Shown: positions 48,401 to 63,400, counted from the first letter of the stretch. The stretch is 64,000 nucleotides of DNA from Antedon mediterranea (GCF_964355755.1 NC_092672.1:22440501-22504500), one strand, 5' to 3'. A program made the numbers and translations. Notes: generated from the letters alone by a model not told the origin.

Positions 48401-51400
48401 TGTAATATTAAACATTCTTTATTTATTAAACCAGTGAATAAGATTGTAAATGTTTCCAAGGTGAACATGCACTTTGTGAGGAAAACAAAAGTATCAAATA
48501 ATCAGTTGTGCCAGTATACTGACACATGTGTATAAACAGTTTTTAATATTGACTATTATGATTATGTTTACTAGATATTCATGGTATCTTATGCTGTTGT
48601 ATGTGTGGTATTCAACCTGAATGAAGGTCTTAATGCCCCAGCTAAAGTTCGTGATCCAACAACTGTAAGTAGATTTTACAAATTTCAAATGTTTATGTAA
48701 TTGTACATAAATAAAATGTTTCCTTCATGTTATCCTTTACCTTAACACAAACTGTGCAAATAGCAGATGCCTGATATATGATTGTTGTTAATTCCACTTC
48801 CATGATAGTGTTGTTAATAGCAGATGCCTGATATATGATTGTTGTTATTTCCACTTCCATGATAGTGTTGTTAATAGCAGATGCCTGATATATGATTGTT
48901 GTTAATTCCACTTCTATGATAGTGTTGTTAATAGCAGATGCCTGATATATGATTGTTGTTATTTCCACTTTCATGATAGTGTTGTTAATAGCAGATGCGT
49001 GATATATGATTGTTGTTATTTCCACTTCTATGATAGTGTTGTTAATAGCAGATGCCTGATATATGATTGTTGTTATTTCCACTTCTATGATAGTGTTGTT
49101 AATAGCAGATGCCTGATATATGATTGTTGTTAATTCCACTTCCATGATAGTGTTGTTAATAGCAGATGCCTGATATATGATTGTTGTTAATTCCACTTCC
49201 ATGATAGTGTTGTTAATAGCAGATGCCTGATATATGATTGTTGTTATTTCCACTTCTATGATAGTGTTGTTAATAGCAGATGCCTGATATATGATTGTTG
49301 TTAATTCCACTTCCATGATAGTGTTGTTAATAGCAGATGCCTGATATATGATTGTTTTTATTTCCACTTCCATGATAGTGTTGTTAATAGCAGATGCCTG
49401 ATAATGATATATGATTGTTGTTATTTTCACTTCCATGATAGTGTTGTTAATAGCAGATGCCTGATATATGATTGTTAATTCCACTTCCATGATAGTGTTG
49501 TTAATAGCAAATGCCTGATATATGATTGTTGTTAATTCCACTTCATGATAGTATTGTTAAAAGCAGATGCCTGATTTATGATTGTTGTTAATTCCACTTC
49601 CATGATAGTGTTGTTAATAATAATAGCAGATGCCTGATATATGATTGTTGTTAATTCCACTTCCATGATAGTGTTGTTAATAGCAGATGCCTGATATATG
49701 ATTGTTGTTAATTCTACTTCCATGATAGTGTTGTTAATAGCAGATGCCTGATATATGATTGTTGTTATTTCCACTTCCATGATAGTGTTGTTAATAGCAG
49801 ATGCCTGATATATGATTGTTGTTAATTCTACTTCCATGATAGTGTTGTTAATAGCAGATGCCTGATATATGATTGTTGTTATTTCCACTTCCATGATAGT
49901 GTTGTTAAAAGCAGATGCCTGATATATGATTGTTGTTAATTCCACTTCCATGATAGTGTTGTTAATAGCAGATGCCTGATATATGATTGTTGTTAATTCT
50001 ACTTCCATGATAGTGTTGTTAATAGCAGATGCCTGATATATGATTGTTGTTATTTCCACTTCCATGATAGTGTTGTTAATAGCAGATGCCTGATATATGA
50101 TTGTTGTTAATTCCACTTCTATGATAGTGTTGTTAATAGCAGATGCCTGATATATGATTGTTGTTAATTCCACTTCCATGATAGTGTTGTTAATAGCAGA
50201 TGCCTGATATATGATTGTTGTTATTTCCACTTCCATGATAGTGTTGTTTTTCTATTAATTTGTGCTGCTAATAATAATAGATAATTTGTCAAACTAGAAC
50301 TTTAAAAATTTTAAATGTAAATTTTGTTCATTTTTTTTTTATTTAGGGAAAAGTTTATGAACATCGAATGACAAATCTTGACTTCATACTGTTTTGGATT
50401 CGTTCTGTTTTTGTAAACGTAAGAAAAGGAAAAAATAACAAGATAATGCTGATTGGTACACATTATGAGAGCCTTGGTAAAACTGAACAAGAAAGACAAC
50501 AAAGGGTACATATATCATCGCATTTCCTTTTAAACAGTACAAAATTGTATATTGTCATTAATTCATTGGAAACAATATGTAGTTTCATCTCTAACATTGG
50601 CAATCATGTATGATTGTTTTATACGTCATGTCATGAGCATACTACTGTACTGTGCTGGCCTATGATTATTAACTGATTAACTTAACTTAATTTTTTTTTT
50701 CATTTCGATATAATAAAACAAATAAAAGGGTATACAAATATCAATGATTTAGCACACATTTTAAATTTGTTTTCTTATATTGGTATAATTATACAATGTA
50801 CACTAGGTAAGTAAAAGCGTAACAAACATAACTTAAACGAAACACTTTTTGCACTTTACAAAAGGGGTTTTGGTTGGCTAAGCACACTCTAAATCTTCCC
50901 TTGACATAAGTATAATTCAAATATGATGTTATTTATTTTAGGTAAAGGAAATAGAGAATATACTTTGGAAAGCCCTGGAAGGAAAACAATTTGAGGACAT
51001 GGTGTATCAAGGAGAGCTCTTTACCATTGAAAACAGTGTCTCATTTGAAAAGAGCGGTGCTTCTAAAATCATCCTCAAAATACAAAAATTAGTCCAGATG
51101 ATGATTCTTACTTTTCCAATTAAATGGCTGCAAGTAATGCAGGAAATACAACAGCTAAGAAAAGACAAACTGTATCTACCAACGTCTGAGGTTAGAAATA
51201 TATTTTTATTTCTTTCAGCTTGATCTCAATTATATATCTTTACAGTTTAGTGTAGGTAAAAATTGTTTGAAAACAATAACCAGTTACATTTGTTTAGAAT
51301 AAATACATTAAACCCTGTTTTTCTGTCAATTTTAGTTGAGGATAAAATAACTATCATTGTAACGATCATGGTCACCTGCATTTAAAAGTGTATAGATTAG

Positions 51401-54400
51401 GAAACAAGTTGGTTCATTGTTGGTAGAAATTTTCCCCATGAGGGTATAATGTTAAACTTGCTTTATTTGTCAATGTTTATTGACTGTTTATGACGATTGT
51501 CATCGGTAACAGAACGGTGTAATTTTATTTTTTTTAATTTTTATTTTATTTATTTTTTTATTTTAATTATTGTACATCCAACAGTGTAAACACCAATTAC
51601 AGGATTATATATATATATATATATAAGAACTATATAACAATTATAATCATATTTAAACATTAATAAAATAATTTAAAATTTCAAATTATTTAAAATTATC
51701 TAACCAACTTATGATAGACTTATGGTAGACAACATACCAAAATGCCATTGTAACATTGTTCAGAAATACAAAATGATTTAATATGTTGCAAATTTCAATT
51801 CTAACCCTTTCATGACAATGAAAAAAGATGTCCTTGTAGTAACTTTTAGTATTATTTCCAATATGCTGTTTAACAAACACAGTAGCACAAATTACAATGT
51901 TGGTTGAACTCTCAACTTTTAGAATTTAATTTTATTTAATTGGGATGTTTATTTGCCTTTAGATTAATGATTTACTTGCTCGTTGTAAGATAACTGACAG
52001 AAAACAGTTTCTTGAGTACTTGCACGACATCGGTGAGATTCTGTTCTACCCAGATGACAAGATCCTCAAAGAAAAAATTGTTATAGATTTGATGGGAGTA
52101 GTCGACAAGTTTAAAACAATCATCACAGTTATTGATCCCAAGCTTCAGGTTAGTAATATTATGCACTATACTTTTGTGAATAATCTGACATAAACATTGT
52201 GATAATGTTTTTATGTGATGAATTTAGCTTTAAAATGTAATGTCTACCACAAAGAGAACTTTTTGTCCTGGAGCCTAATATATCTACTGTCACCATAATG
52301 AAAGTTAATGAATTTTAAAATAGAATCAAATTTATTCAAATTTACACCTTGTTTAATTTTACTACTGTATATTCTAATACTTAAAAGCAAATATGCTTGT
52401 GCATTACAGTTGAACCCCTATTAAAGAGGACACCACATAATGTGGACCCAACAAAGTGTGTCCCTTTAATAGAGGATAGTTGTAGAACCCCTATTAAAGA
52501 GGACACCACATAATGTGGACCCAACAAAGTGTGATCCCTTTAATAGAGGTTAGTCGTAGTTAATAATAATAATAATAGCTTTATTGTTTCTCAAGAGATG
52601 TGCAACAACAAAAAATAAATAAATAAATCGTATAATTGTTTATTTCGGGAGAAGATATCAACAAATTAGTAATTCTTCGTACTATGGTTTCTGTTTTACA
52701 AACAAATCTTTCTTTCCACCAATCGCTAGAATACCTATTAGTTGCAATTGTGACATTTGACATAATCACCAGCTGGTCTATCTTTGGTTTCTGTTTTACA
52801 ATCTTTCTTTCCACCAATCGCTAGAATGCCTACTAGTTGCAATTGTGACATTTGACATAATCACCACCTGGTCTATCTTGTTCTGCTTATTTTCTCATCC
52901 GTATCTTGAATCTGAACTGAACTTGATTGTATCTCTTTTATATCCGAGGCACAGTCTGAATGAGATGTGCAACAAGTATATAATAAACATTAAAAAAATT
53001 AGACAGAAAAAACAAATTACAAAATATTTACATGATAAACCGCTCAAAAAGTTGAGATCTTCAACTATAAACCTTATATAGAAAAACGCAAATGGTTGAA
53101 GTAAACTGAGAAAGATTAAAAAACTAAGACAAATAGGCCATAAGCAGTAAATCGTATCGTTTCATCTCATTCCAGTGTTAGTAGGCTAGTCAATCTAGCA
53201 TTTTGAGTGAAACAAATTGCAAACAGAGATTTTTTTTTTTTAATGGTTCCATATGATAAGGTGATTATTTTTTGAGCATCACACCTCTGACACTCATCCC
53301 GAAGGTATGCAAATTAGCTTAAATATGCAAATTAGGGTGAAATTACAGGGTTACCATATCTTAAAAACTACTAATCATAGAGAGTTCATTTTTGCACAGT
53401 CTGGTTCAGAATATATATATTTATATTTGCTCTAATGAGACATTTTACATAAAAATGTCCGGAAGTACCAAATTTGGACCCTTGACCCCATTTCTCAATA
53501 TTTACATAAATATGTGATTAAAATGTCTGTAGAGACTTTATTTTGGACTCAATGACTTGGATATTGTTTTTCAATACCCACCATAGAACTGTATTATAAT
53601 TCCTAAAATCACAACTTCGTCACGCACCTCGAAAGTATGCAAATTAGTAGTACAAGTAATATTAAATATGCAAATTAGGGAGTGAAATTACAGCGTTGCC
53701 ATATCTCAAAAACCGCTAATGCTAGAGTGTTGATTTTTTCACTAAAGTATTTAAAATGTATATATTTATATTTGCTGTAATGAGACATTTTACAAAAAAA
53801 TTCCCGGAACTATGACATTTGACCCTCGACCCCATTTCTCAATATTGCAGTAATGAAAACTAAAATGTCTGTAGAGACTTTGTTTTGCCCTCAAATGACT
53901 CGGATACAGGTTTTTAATAGCCAACATAGGAATGTTTAGTAAATCTCAAAATCACACCTGTATCACTCACCTTCAAAGTATGCAAATTATTAGTACAAGT
54001 TACATGAAATATGCAAATTAGGGGGTGAAATTACAGGTTCCTATATGTATCGAAAACCGCTAAGGTAGAGAGTTGATTTTTTCAAAAACTTGTTCAGAAT
54101 GTACATATTTATATTTGCTCTAATGAAACATTTTACGAAAAAATGATCGGAAATACAACAATTGACCCTTGACCCTATTTATCCATGTTTGCATACATAA
54201 TGCAACTAAAATGTCTAGATAATTTTTTTGGACTCAAATGACTTGGATACAGTTTTTCTATCGCAGCATAGGACCTCTTTGTAATTCCCAAAATCACATC
54301 TTTGTCACATACCTTGAAAGTATGCAAATTATTAGTACAAGTTACATGAAATATGCAAATTAGGGGTGAAATTACAGTCTTCCCATATCTCGAAAACCAT

Positions 54401-57400
54401 TAATGCTAGAGAGTTGATTTGAATTCAGAGTTGTTTCAGAATGTACATATTTATATTCGCTGTAATGAAACATTTTACGCAAAAATTGTCTTGATTGAAT
54501 TATGACATTTGACCCTTGACACTATTTCTCAATATTTTCATATATTTCAACTAAAATATCTGTACAGACTGTTTTGGCCTCAAATGACTCAGATACAGGT
54601 TTTCTATAGCCAGCATAGAACTGTTAGTAATTCTCAAAATCACACCTTTGTTACTTTCCTAGAAAATATGCAAATTAGTAGTACAAGAGGTGAAAGTTGC
54701 TATATCTCTATCGGTCATTAGCGTTTTTCGAGATACATATGGCTGTAATTTGCATATTTCATATAACTTGTACTAATAATTTGCATACTTTCGAGTTGCT
54801 TGACTTTTGAGGCCAAAACAAAGTCTGTACATACATTTTAGTTGCATTATATGCAAATATTGAGAAATAGGTTCGAGGGTCAAATGTCATACTTTCGATA
54901 AATTTTTTTTCAATAATGACCCAGATACAGGTTTAGTAATTCTCAAAATCACACCTCTGTTACTTCGCTTGAAAGTATGCAAATCAGTAGTACAAGAAAG
55001 TTGCCATATCTCTCTCTCTCGGTCATTAGCGTTTTCCAGATACATAAGGCAATTCACTGTAATTTGCATATTTCATATAGCTTGTACTACTAATTTGCAT
55101 ACTTTCGAGGTGCTTGACTTATACTGGCTATATAAAACCTGTATCCGAGTCATTTGAGGCCAAAACAAAGTCTGTACATACATTTTAGTTGCATTATATG
55201 CAAATATTGAGAAATAATAATAATATCCTGGATTTATATAGCACCTAATGTTGTGAAACCTCTAAGCGCTGTACATAAACTAATACGAAAAAAGGGAATT
55301 CCAACCATGCCAAACGAAGGCGTGATTTTGGGAATTACAAAGCGGTCCTATGCTGACTATAGGAAACATGTATCCGAGTTATTTGAGTCCAAAACAAAGT
55401 CTCTACAGACATTTTAGTCGCATTATGTATGCAAATATTGATAAATGGGGTCGAGGGTCAATTGCAGTTTCATTAGAGTAAATATAAATATGTACATTCT
55501 GAACAAGTTATTGAAAAAATCAACTCTCTAGCCTTAGTGGTTTTTCGATATTATAGGAACCTTTAATTTCACCCTCTAATTTGCATATTTCATGTAACTT
55601 GTACTAATAATTTGCATACTTTGGAGGTGAGTGATACAGGTGTGATTTTGAGATCTACTAAACAGTCCTATGTTGGCTATTAGAAACCTGTATCGGAATC
55701 ATTTGAGGGCAAAACAAAGTCTCTACAGACATTTTAGTTTCATTTATAATTATATGCAATATTGAGAAATGGGGTCGAGGGTCAAATGTCATACTTCCGG
55801 TCATTTTTTTGTAAAATGTTTCATTGGAGCAAATAGAAATATGTACATTTTGAATACGGCTGTGAAAAAATCAGCTCTCTAGCATTAGTGGTTTTTGAGA
55901 AATAGGACAACTGTAATTTTTTCCCCTTATTTGCATATTTTATTTAAATTGTACTACTAAGTTGCATACTTTCGAGGTGTGTGACAAAGGTGTGATTTTG
56001 GGAATTACAAAGTGATCCTATGCTGGCTATTAGGAACCTATGTCTGGGTCATTTGAGGGCAAAATAAAGTCTCTACAGACATTTTAGTCACATTGTATAT
56101 GCAAACATTGAGAAATGGGGTCGAAGGTCAAAAGTTGAACTTCTGGTCATTTTTTCGTAAAATGTTTCATTAGAGTAAATATAAATATATATATTTTGAA
56201 TAGATCAGTGAAAAAATCAACTCTCTCGGACTAGTAGTTTTTGAGATATGGTAACCCTGTAATTTCACCCTAATTTGCATATTTAAGCTAATTTGCATAT
56301 CATCGGGATGAGTGACAGAGGTGTGATGCTCAAATTTTGATTTCCTCATCATATATGACCATTTAAAAAAGAAAAATCTCTGTTTGCAATTTGTTTCACT
56401 TTGGGCTGTTTTTTTTGCTAGATTGACTAGCCTATAGGGGTTTAGAATTTCGTAACATATTTACAATGTTAATTTTATATAATATTTTTTAACAACATAT
56501 CAAAAGTTCTCCACAATCATGTGTGTCAATTTTGAATTATCGATTGATTTTGGTATTCTATTTTGATATACATCGCGATGTATTGGCGTGAGCGATTTGG
56601 TCCCACAAAGGAAACATGTTCAAACTTATCCGCAACATCCAAAAATATGTACCACGTGATTGTATTTCACCAATCATAGTATGATTACAGATTAGGGAAT
56701 CCCCATAACGCACGGAGTGCAGAAGTGTGTAAAAAATCAACGCATGTATTCTTTGCGAGTCGAGGAAGTTTGGTTTATTTTGCTACTTAAACAAACGTTG
56801 TAAACAGACATTTTTAGCGAAAGAAGATGATAATTATATGATTGTTTGAAAATTGTTTCCTGCTCAACATGGTGTATGATTATGGTTTGGTAGAAACACA
56901 GTTTAGAGAAAATAAGAGGCCAAACAAAAGATAGCTAGCCTAGCAAATGTCCTATCTAGGCTGTAGATTAGCTAAAGTGAAAGTAGGCTACTGACTTTCA
57001 ATATACTTCCTAGATAGATTAGGACTGAGAGGGGTAGAAACATACTACTCTAGGCTAATAATGCTGAATGTCTCATAACGGCAGTCAAACCCGATTTTAA
57101 ACAGATGATTAATATTTGCAAGAAAACCATACAAAACAGGTGAGAATAGGCCTATATAGATATAACTCTTCGTAATAGTGCTCAAAATGTTAAAAATATT
57201 TCTAGGCCTAGGCTAGTAGTATTATTACTATTTAGTGGACAAATGCAACAAAACCAGACTATATTTGGGTGGCATGGTCTGAGTACCTAGGGCCTATATA
57301 TGTGTACCACAGTATTTTTCAATTCAATTTGAATCAGATTTTTTTATTTCACAGCAAAAAAAAGCTATACTTTTAGTATTAAAAAGTAGATGAACATATA

Positions 57401-60400
57401 CGAAATATACTACACAATTCAGCCTATTTTTTTTCTTAGAAATTAATACTTAAATTATGTAATTAATGGATAATTTATTACAGTTGTTTTTAACCATTAT
57501 TTTTTATGGTTTTACTGATTCGTACTTTACTGTCATTTTTTTTACTTCTTTGTACAGTGTATAACTGTGTATTGCTATATTTGATAAAATTTGGATATGT
57601 TGTAGAATAGATGTCACTAAATCCAAAAAGTATTTGCTCCATTTTTAGGTTCCTCAAAACAAAAACTTAAATATAAATAATATAACACAATTAGAAACTC
57701 CAAAAAAAACAACAATTTAACTAATATCTTTTCTCTAACACATAAGTTTAACATGTTTAAAACTAAAAAACAAGTAAAAAATATATAATATAAATATAAA
57801 TCATTTAAGAAATATCCAAATATGTAAATAATAAAAGAATTTACAAAGAATTTTCAACAAACACCTAGGCCTATACTAAAACTAATACATGATAGAAATA
57901 AAAGTATTAGGGTAAAACATAGACTGAAACACACGGTCAAACATTATAAGTAATCAAACAAATGTAAATGGCCAACATAGTAAGAACAGAACTTTAAGGT
58001 TTAGAAATAGTGGAATGAAACAAATGTTATACAAGGCCAAAACATAAAAAGTAGCATATAATGTGTTTACTTTTACTATAACTTGCAATAAACATAAAAT
58101 GTACGTTTTTAAAGCATACTTTTACTCCATCGATTTTATGTACATGTATAGATATAGTGCCTTTTTAACTTCTATATTGAATTTTATTGTTTTATATTTT
58201 TACAAAAATGTATGTATGTTATGTAATATATTATATTTGTAAAAGGAATGAATAAATGTGGGTGACCCCCACGAAAGAGAAAAAAAAAAGAATATTCAAA
58301 TAATAAGAGTTTAAATTGACATTTAAATAAAGCACAGTTATGAGATTTTTAAAGAAATAAAGGGAGAGAATTCCAGAGTTTAGGTCCAGTGTATACAAGG
58401 GTGTTCATTTTAAGACTAGTTCGAGTAAGTGGCAGATGATACTGATCTTTTTGTCTTGTGTGGTGAGCTTGGTATTGTTTATTTTGTGTGAATTTATATT
58501 ATGGGTAGTGTTCAGGTTAATTGAAGCATGATGACACCAACATTAAATCTGTAGAAGTCCTCAATTTTTAATATTTTATTTTTTCGAAAGAGATCGTGGG
58601 TGTGAGCACGAAAAGTTGCCCCTGAGATAATTCTGACAGCTCGTTTCTGGATTAATAAAATGTTAGTAATAATTGATTTTGAAGCATTTCCCCTAGCAAG
58701 AACACCATAATTTAAGTATGATAAAATAAGAGTAGAATATAAAGTATTTAATACTTTTTGAGGAAATATTGATTTCAATTTATCATAGCAACATTTTTTG
58801 ATAATAAATTGCAAAGGTAATAACAGTCAAGTCTGTCGTCAATAAATATACCAAGAGATTTTGTGTTGGTTATTTGATTAATAGGAACATTATTGAAAAT
58901 AATTTCTTTTGGTAACATACTATATCATTACTAAACAACATAATATTGGTTTTGAGCATATTTAGTGATAGCATGTTTGTAAGTTTATGACATTAAAAGA
59001 TGTTATTGAAATAGAAATTCAATCATAAAAGTACCAATAAATGTTCAATTAATATTTCACATCATTTTTGTAACTGAACAAGCCAAAATGGCCACCATTA
59101 TGCCCAAAATGGCTGCTATTTTATCCAATATGACCACCCTTTTATCTAAAATGGCCACATATATCAATCAATTATATAGGAAGCTATGTTCTAAGATATT
59201 ATTCCTTAAAAATTTGTAAAAAAATCACACTTTTTGCAGCTTCTTCAATAAAAACCTATTTAAGATTACAATATTAAATTTCATATGCTGTTTACCAACC
59301 ATCTCAAGAAGTCATAGGCCTACAGAAAATATAAACATGGTATGTGAATTATTTATGACTAGATGGTACGCGAATGAAGTAAACGTACAATCTAGAGGTC
59401 CCCACAGATGGTTCTCGAATACAATAGAACCCACCGGAGACATTTTTGGGATACTAATACAAATAAAGACAAAATAACGAATACTGGACAATTAATTGAT
59501 GTGGATTCAAGAAATTGAAGAGAAATGAAAATTGGGATTGGGCGGCACGGGGTGGTGGTGATGAAACCGCAGTAATAAAGTTGATTGTATTTATATAGTA
59601 TAAAAACCACACTAAATAAATACAGTAAGATATTTGGCGATCGGAAATGGTAGCTCTTATTTAGTAACAAATTAAACTGTAGTGTACCTCTTATTAAGCT
59701 AGGGATTATCAGAAAGTTTGCTAAATATTTAGGGCTAATCATCGATTGTGGTGTTAAAATTCCTGGAAACATTTGTGTGAAAAAAATGGGATCGAATTCC
59801 TGTCATGGGTACTGATTTGTTGGGCCGTGATTTATGACACCTATCTATCTAGACTTATTGTTTTCGAATAAATGTACGTACCTATCAGATAAACTTGTCT
59901 TGTGTCGTATAACAAATAAGTAATAGTTACTGAAGTTAGTATTACAATGTCGTCAAGCTGTTTACAGGAGTAATTAAAAACCAAATTGTAGTTGGAGAAA
60001 AGAAACTAAGAAGCATGTTTATGTTATGTTGTGTGCCGTTATGTTTTCACCATTGACAGCCATTGGAGTGGAGCTGTATCATAGAGGTTGGTGTTTGCCT
60101 TCCAATCCCAAGATCCGGGGTTCAATCCTGATTAAGTGCCATATGGTTATAACTCACACTCTTTCAACTGCACTTCCTAAGCCTCAAATGAGACTTAGTT
60201 TAACTGCATGATGCCTATTATCTCTATGATAATCATTTGATTTCAGAACTTGATGTTGTATGAGTAAGGCCTAATAAAGTTTATTTTGTATTCTTGTTTA
60301 TGTAACCATGTACACATCAGTAGGCCTAATTAAATATCTGGTTGGATCGTTACCGAAAACGTGAACTATAGCCGCAAAAAAAAAATGACCTAGTTTAGTT

Positions 60401-63400
60401 CTTATAAGCTATACACTGCCAGTTTGATTAATCTTTATTTATCGGTCGTGGATCTAAATTTGTTTTAATTGTCAATAACTAATTATCTAACTCAATTTAA
60501 TTAATACACAGGGTTACATCAGGTGGTTAATATCAGTACCGAAAGTACGAACCAACTTTATATACCATCGAGTAAAAATTCTAGAAGTAACATGGATTTA
60601 CCAAATTTTGCCCTCACATACAGAATACGCAGATTTTAAATTTGAATATGTGTTTACAATCCACTTGACTACCGAAATAAATATAATAACACTTGGTCAA
60701 GTATTAATTTGTAAAGTTATTACTACGTAAAAATTGGTGCAGACCTAAAAAAAAGGCTATAATTGCAGAGCTATTGCTCAAAATTGACTGGATATTTTGT
60801 GGAGAACTTTTGATATAGAGTGGATAACATATTTATTTCACAATATCAACTTTCAAAATGTAGACCCTGAACGAAATTCATTTTCTAGGCCTTTTTTCAG
60901 CTACTGCTTATGGCCTAAAAATTAAGTTTGAGAAGGAATTGCATTATATATCTAGCATTCGTGTGTTCTGCCATTGTCAGAAATATTTTAAAATGTTTTT
61001 CAAAAATGTTACTTGCTAATTTATATTTATCATGGGTTAATTGAATTGGTGTAAATTTCAATTCATTATGGATTTTAAGATCATCAAAGAATAAGTGGTA
61101 TTTATATCTAGAGAGCTAGTAGAAAACAATTCCCAGAACATGGATAGATTATTATTGTTTAGTTCATTTTTAAGGTTCATGAGTATTGGTTGTCTTAAAT
61201 GCATGAGTTATTTTGCATTGAAATACGAAATAATATACAGTTTCCTTTTCATTACAATTACACATTAAACATATACCTGTATTTTTAGGTGACCATGCTT
61301 CTTTTCTACCTTCAAGTGGTAGTGAATTGGAGCTGAATTTTAGGCTTGAAGCATGGTAATACACTTATCTAATAGATATTTTTCTAATTTTGGAGAGGTT
61401 TTAGTGACCAGAAGAATAGTAATTACTTTGTTGCATTGACAAATTACACTTTGTGCTTTTATATTTTTTTAGCCATCTCTGAAACAGCTTTGGAGAAATT
61501 TAAATGGGGGCAAACTAGATGAAAGACTGTTGCAGCATATTTGGAAGGATGAGTCAGATGAGATGATTGACTTCTTTGTGTCTCTAATGCAAACCTTTGG
61601 ATTAATGTGTGAAAAAAAGAGTAAAAAGGTATTTACATTTTATTTAAAATTTTAGTTCAATTATTTGTTCATATATTCCATTTACTATTTAAGTTTCATT
61701 TTTGTTTCTATAGAATGTTGGACGAACGTTCTATGTTCTTTCACGCCTAAAGCCCCAACGTGATAATACAAAAGCTGTTAAATATGAAGAGAAGCGTGCT
61801 ATTTCTCTCTTTCATGACTTTGATGGCTACCTACCAGATGATCTCTTCCAACGTGTTGCAACTAAATTTATCGAGGAATTTCAAATGGAAGATGATGAGC
61901 CTAGATTATCTTACGAGCATGTAGAACTGAATATTAATGGCCATCATCTTGTCGTTTTAAACGTAGCTACCATCAACAATTGCCGTTTGTTCCAGGTAAA
62001 CTTAATAATGCAAGCATGAATTGAATGCCAGTAAAATCACAAGTATTATATTGGGGGATTGTTCTTATGTTAACAGATATTAAAATATACACTGTCAGTA
62101 ACTTTAAATTTACTTGGTTTATTGCCATTTCTGGAATGATATCAGTGGTAATCACGTTGGAATTGATTTGTTTTTTTGTAATTGCAGACAACAATTGTCA
62201 GAACGAAAATCATGAACACAGAATCAGGAAACAGCTCTCCTGCTAGCCCTTCTAAAGATGATGATCCACAACCTAGCATCTGTAAGAAGGTAAACTATAA
62301 GTACCAAATAAACTAAAATACTTATGCTACATTGAATTAGCACAAACTTTGAATTTCATTAGTTTAGGTTGTTACAGAAGTGTGTTGATTTTACAATGTT
62401 ATCTATGTCTAGTATAATTTACTTGCTTGATGATATTTGGTCAGTGTAAATTTATAAGCTCAGTGAATCTGGGTTGTTTATTGTGTAGTACAAGTAATTT
62501 CTTGATATTATTTAGCATACAGTATCTGTGTATCCGAGTTCAAATAATTTTTTTTTAAATGAATGAACAAGACAAGCCCAGTTTCCAGATTATACATGGT
62601 CTATGGATATAAGCTTGTTTATTCTTGTAAAGGCGTGTGTTAGATTTTGGACTATTGATTGTGAGTTCAAATCCAATGCTCGTCGCATTGCTTGTACCAG
62701 CTGCATTATGGGAGTATTTTTCCGTACGTGTTTGATCCAAAAATGACCAGGGTAATAATTTATACAGTGCTTAGAGGTTTCACAACATTAGGTGCTTTAT
62801 AATTATAAATCCAGGAAGGATAATATTATTATTATTCTCTTTAAGTCATTTTAAATGTAGTAAATGTGACAGGGACAAGCCAGATCAGTAGCCTGTCGCA
62901 AATATTTTATTTGGAGATAATATATCATTATGCAGCTAATTTTCTGTTTTATAATGGTAAAAAAATTATTGTAATCCGACTTTTAATTACAAAGTTATGG
63001 GAAATTTATAACATGTATGTGTTGGAACTCTCTGGATTATGTTCGGAGAAATGTGTGTTCAAAGTTTACCGACGCGCTGCTGGACCGTGGTGGCCTTCGC
63101 TGAACAGCGAGGCTGAATGAACGCCCGAACAACAGACAAGAGGACACAGAGAACACGGTTTTATTATTGTTCTAGTTATCAGATGTTAATAAAATTCCGG
63201 AATTATTTTGTTTTTATTTTACTCTTGTAACATGCAAAATCTCAGTAAAGTAATTATACACTGCTCTCGCGTTGTGTCCTGCTTCTTCCTCTCAACCACT
63301 GCACACGTGGGTGGATTTTTTAACATTGTGAGCATGCGCAGTCATGAGCTTTAAAGCCATGTAAGCACAATCACAGCGCCGGCTACGGCAGTCGTCGTTA

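Noticed and set aside
48693-50236. Two long antisense frames of 282 and 234 residues with a 19-residue repeat
   Set aside because: They are produced entirely by a 57-bp intronic minisatellite whose unit is divisible by three and lacks stops on that strand. No start context, splice signal or domain supports a protein.
53182-56434. CRISPR-like array because of regularly spaced repeats
   Set aside because: The units are long, diverged and arranged in two inverted arms within a eukaryotic intron; this is a foldback element.
63016-63229. Insertion bounded by ACATG on both sides (63011-63015 and 63230-63234)
   Set aside because: The interior ends (TATGTG..CTTGTA) do not look like terminal repeats, and a TGTT..AACA solo LTR reading fits the same area equally well. 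The boundary remains unresolved.
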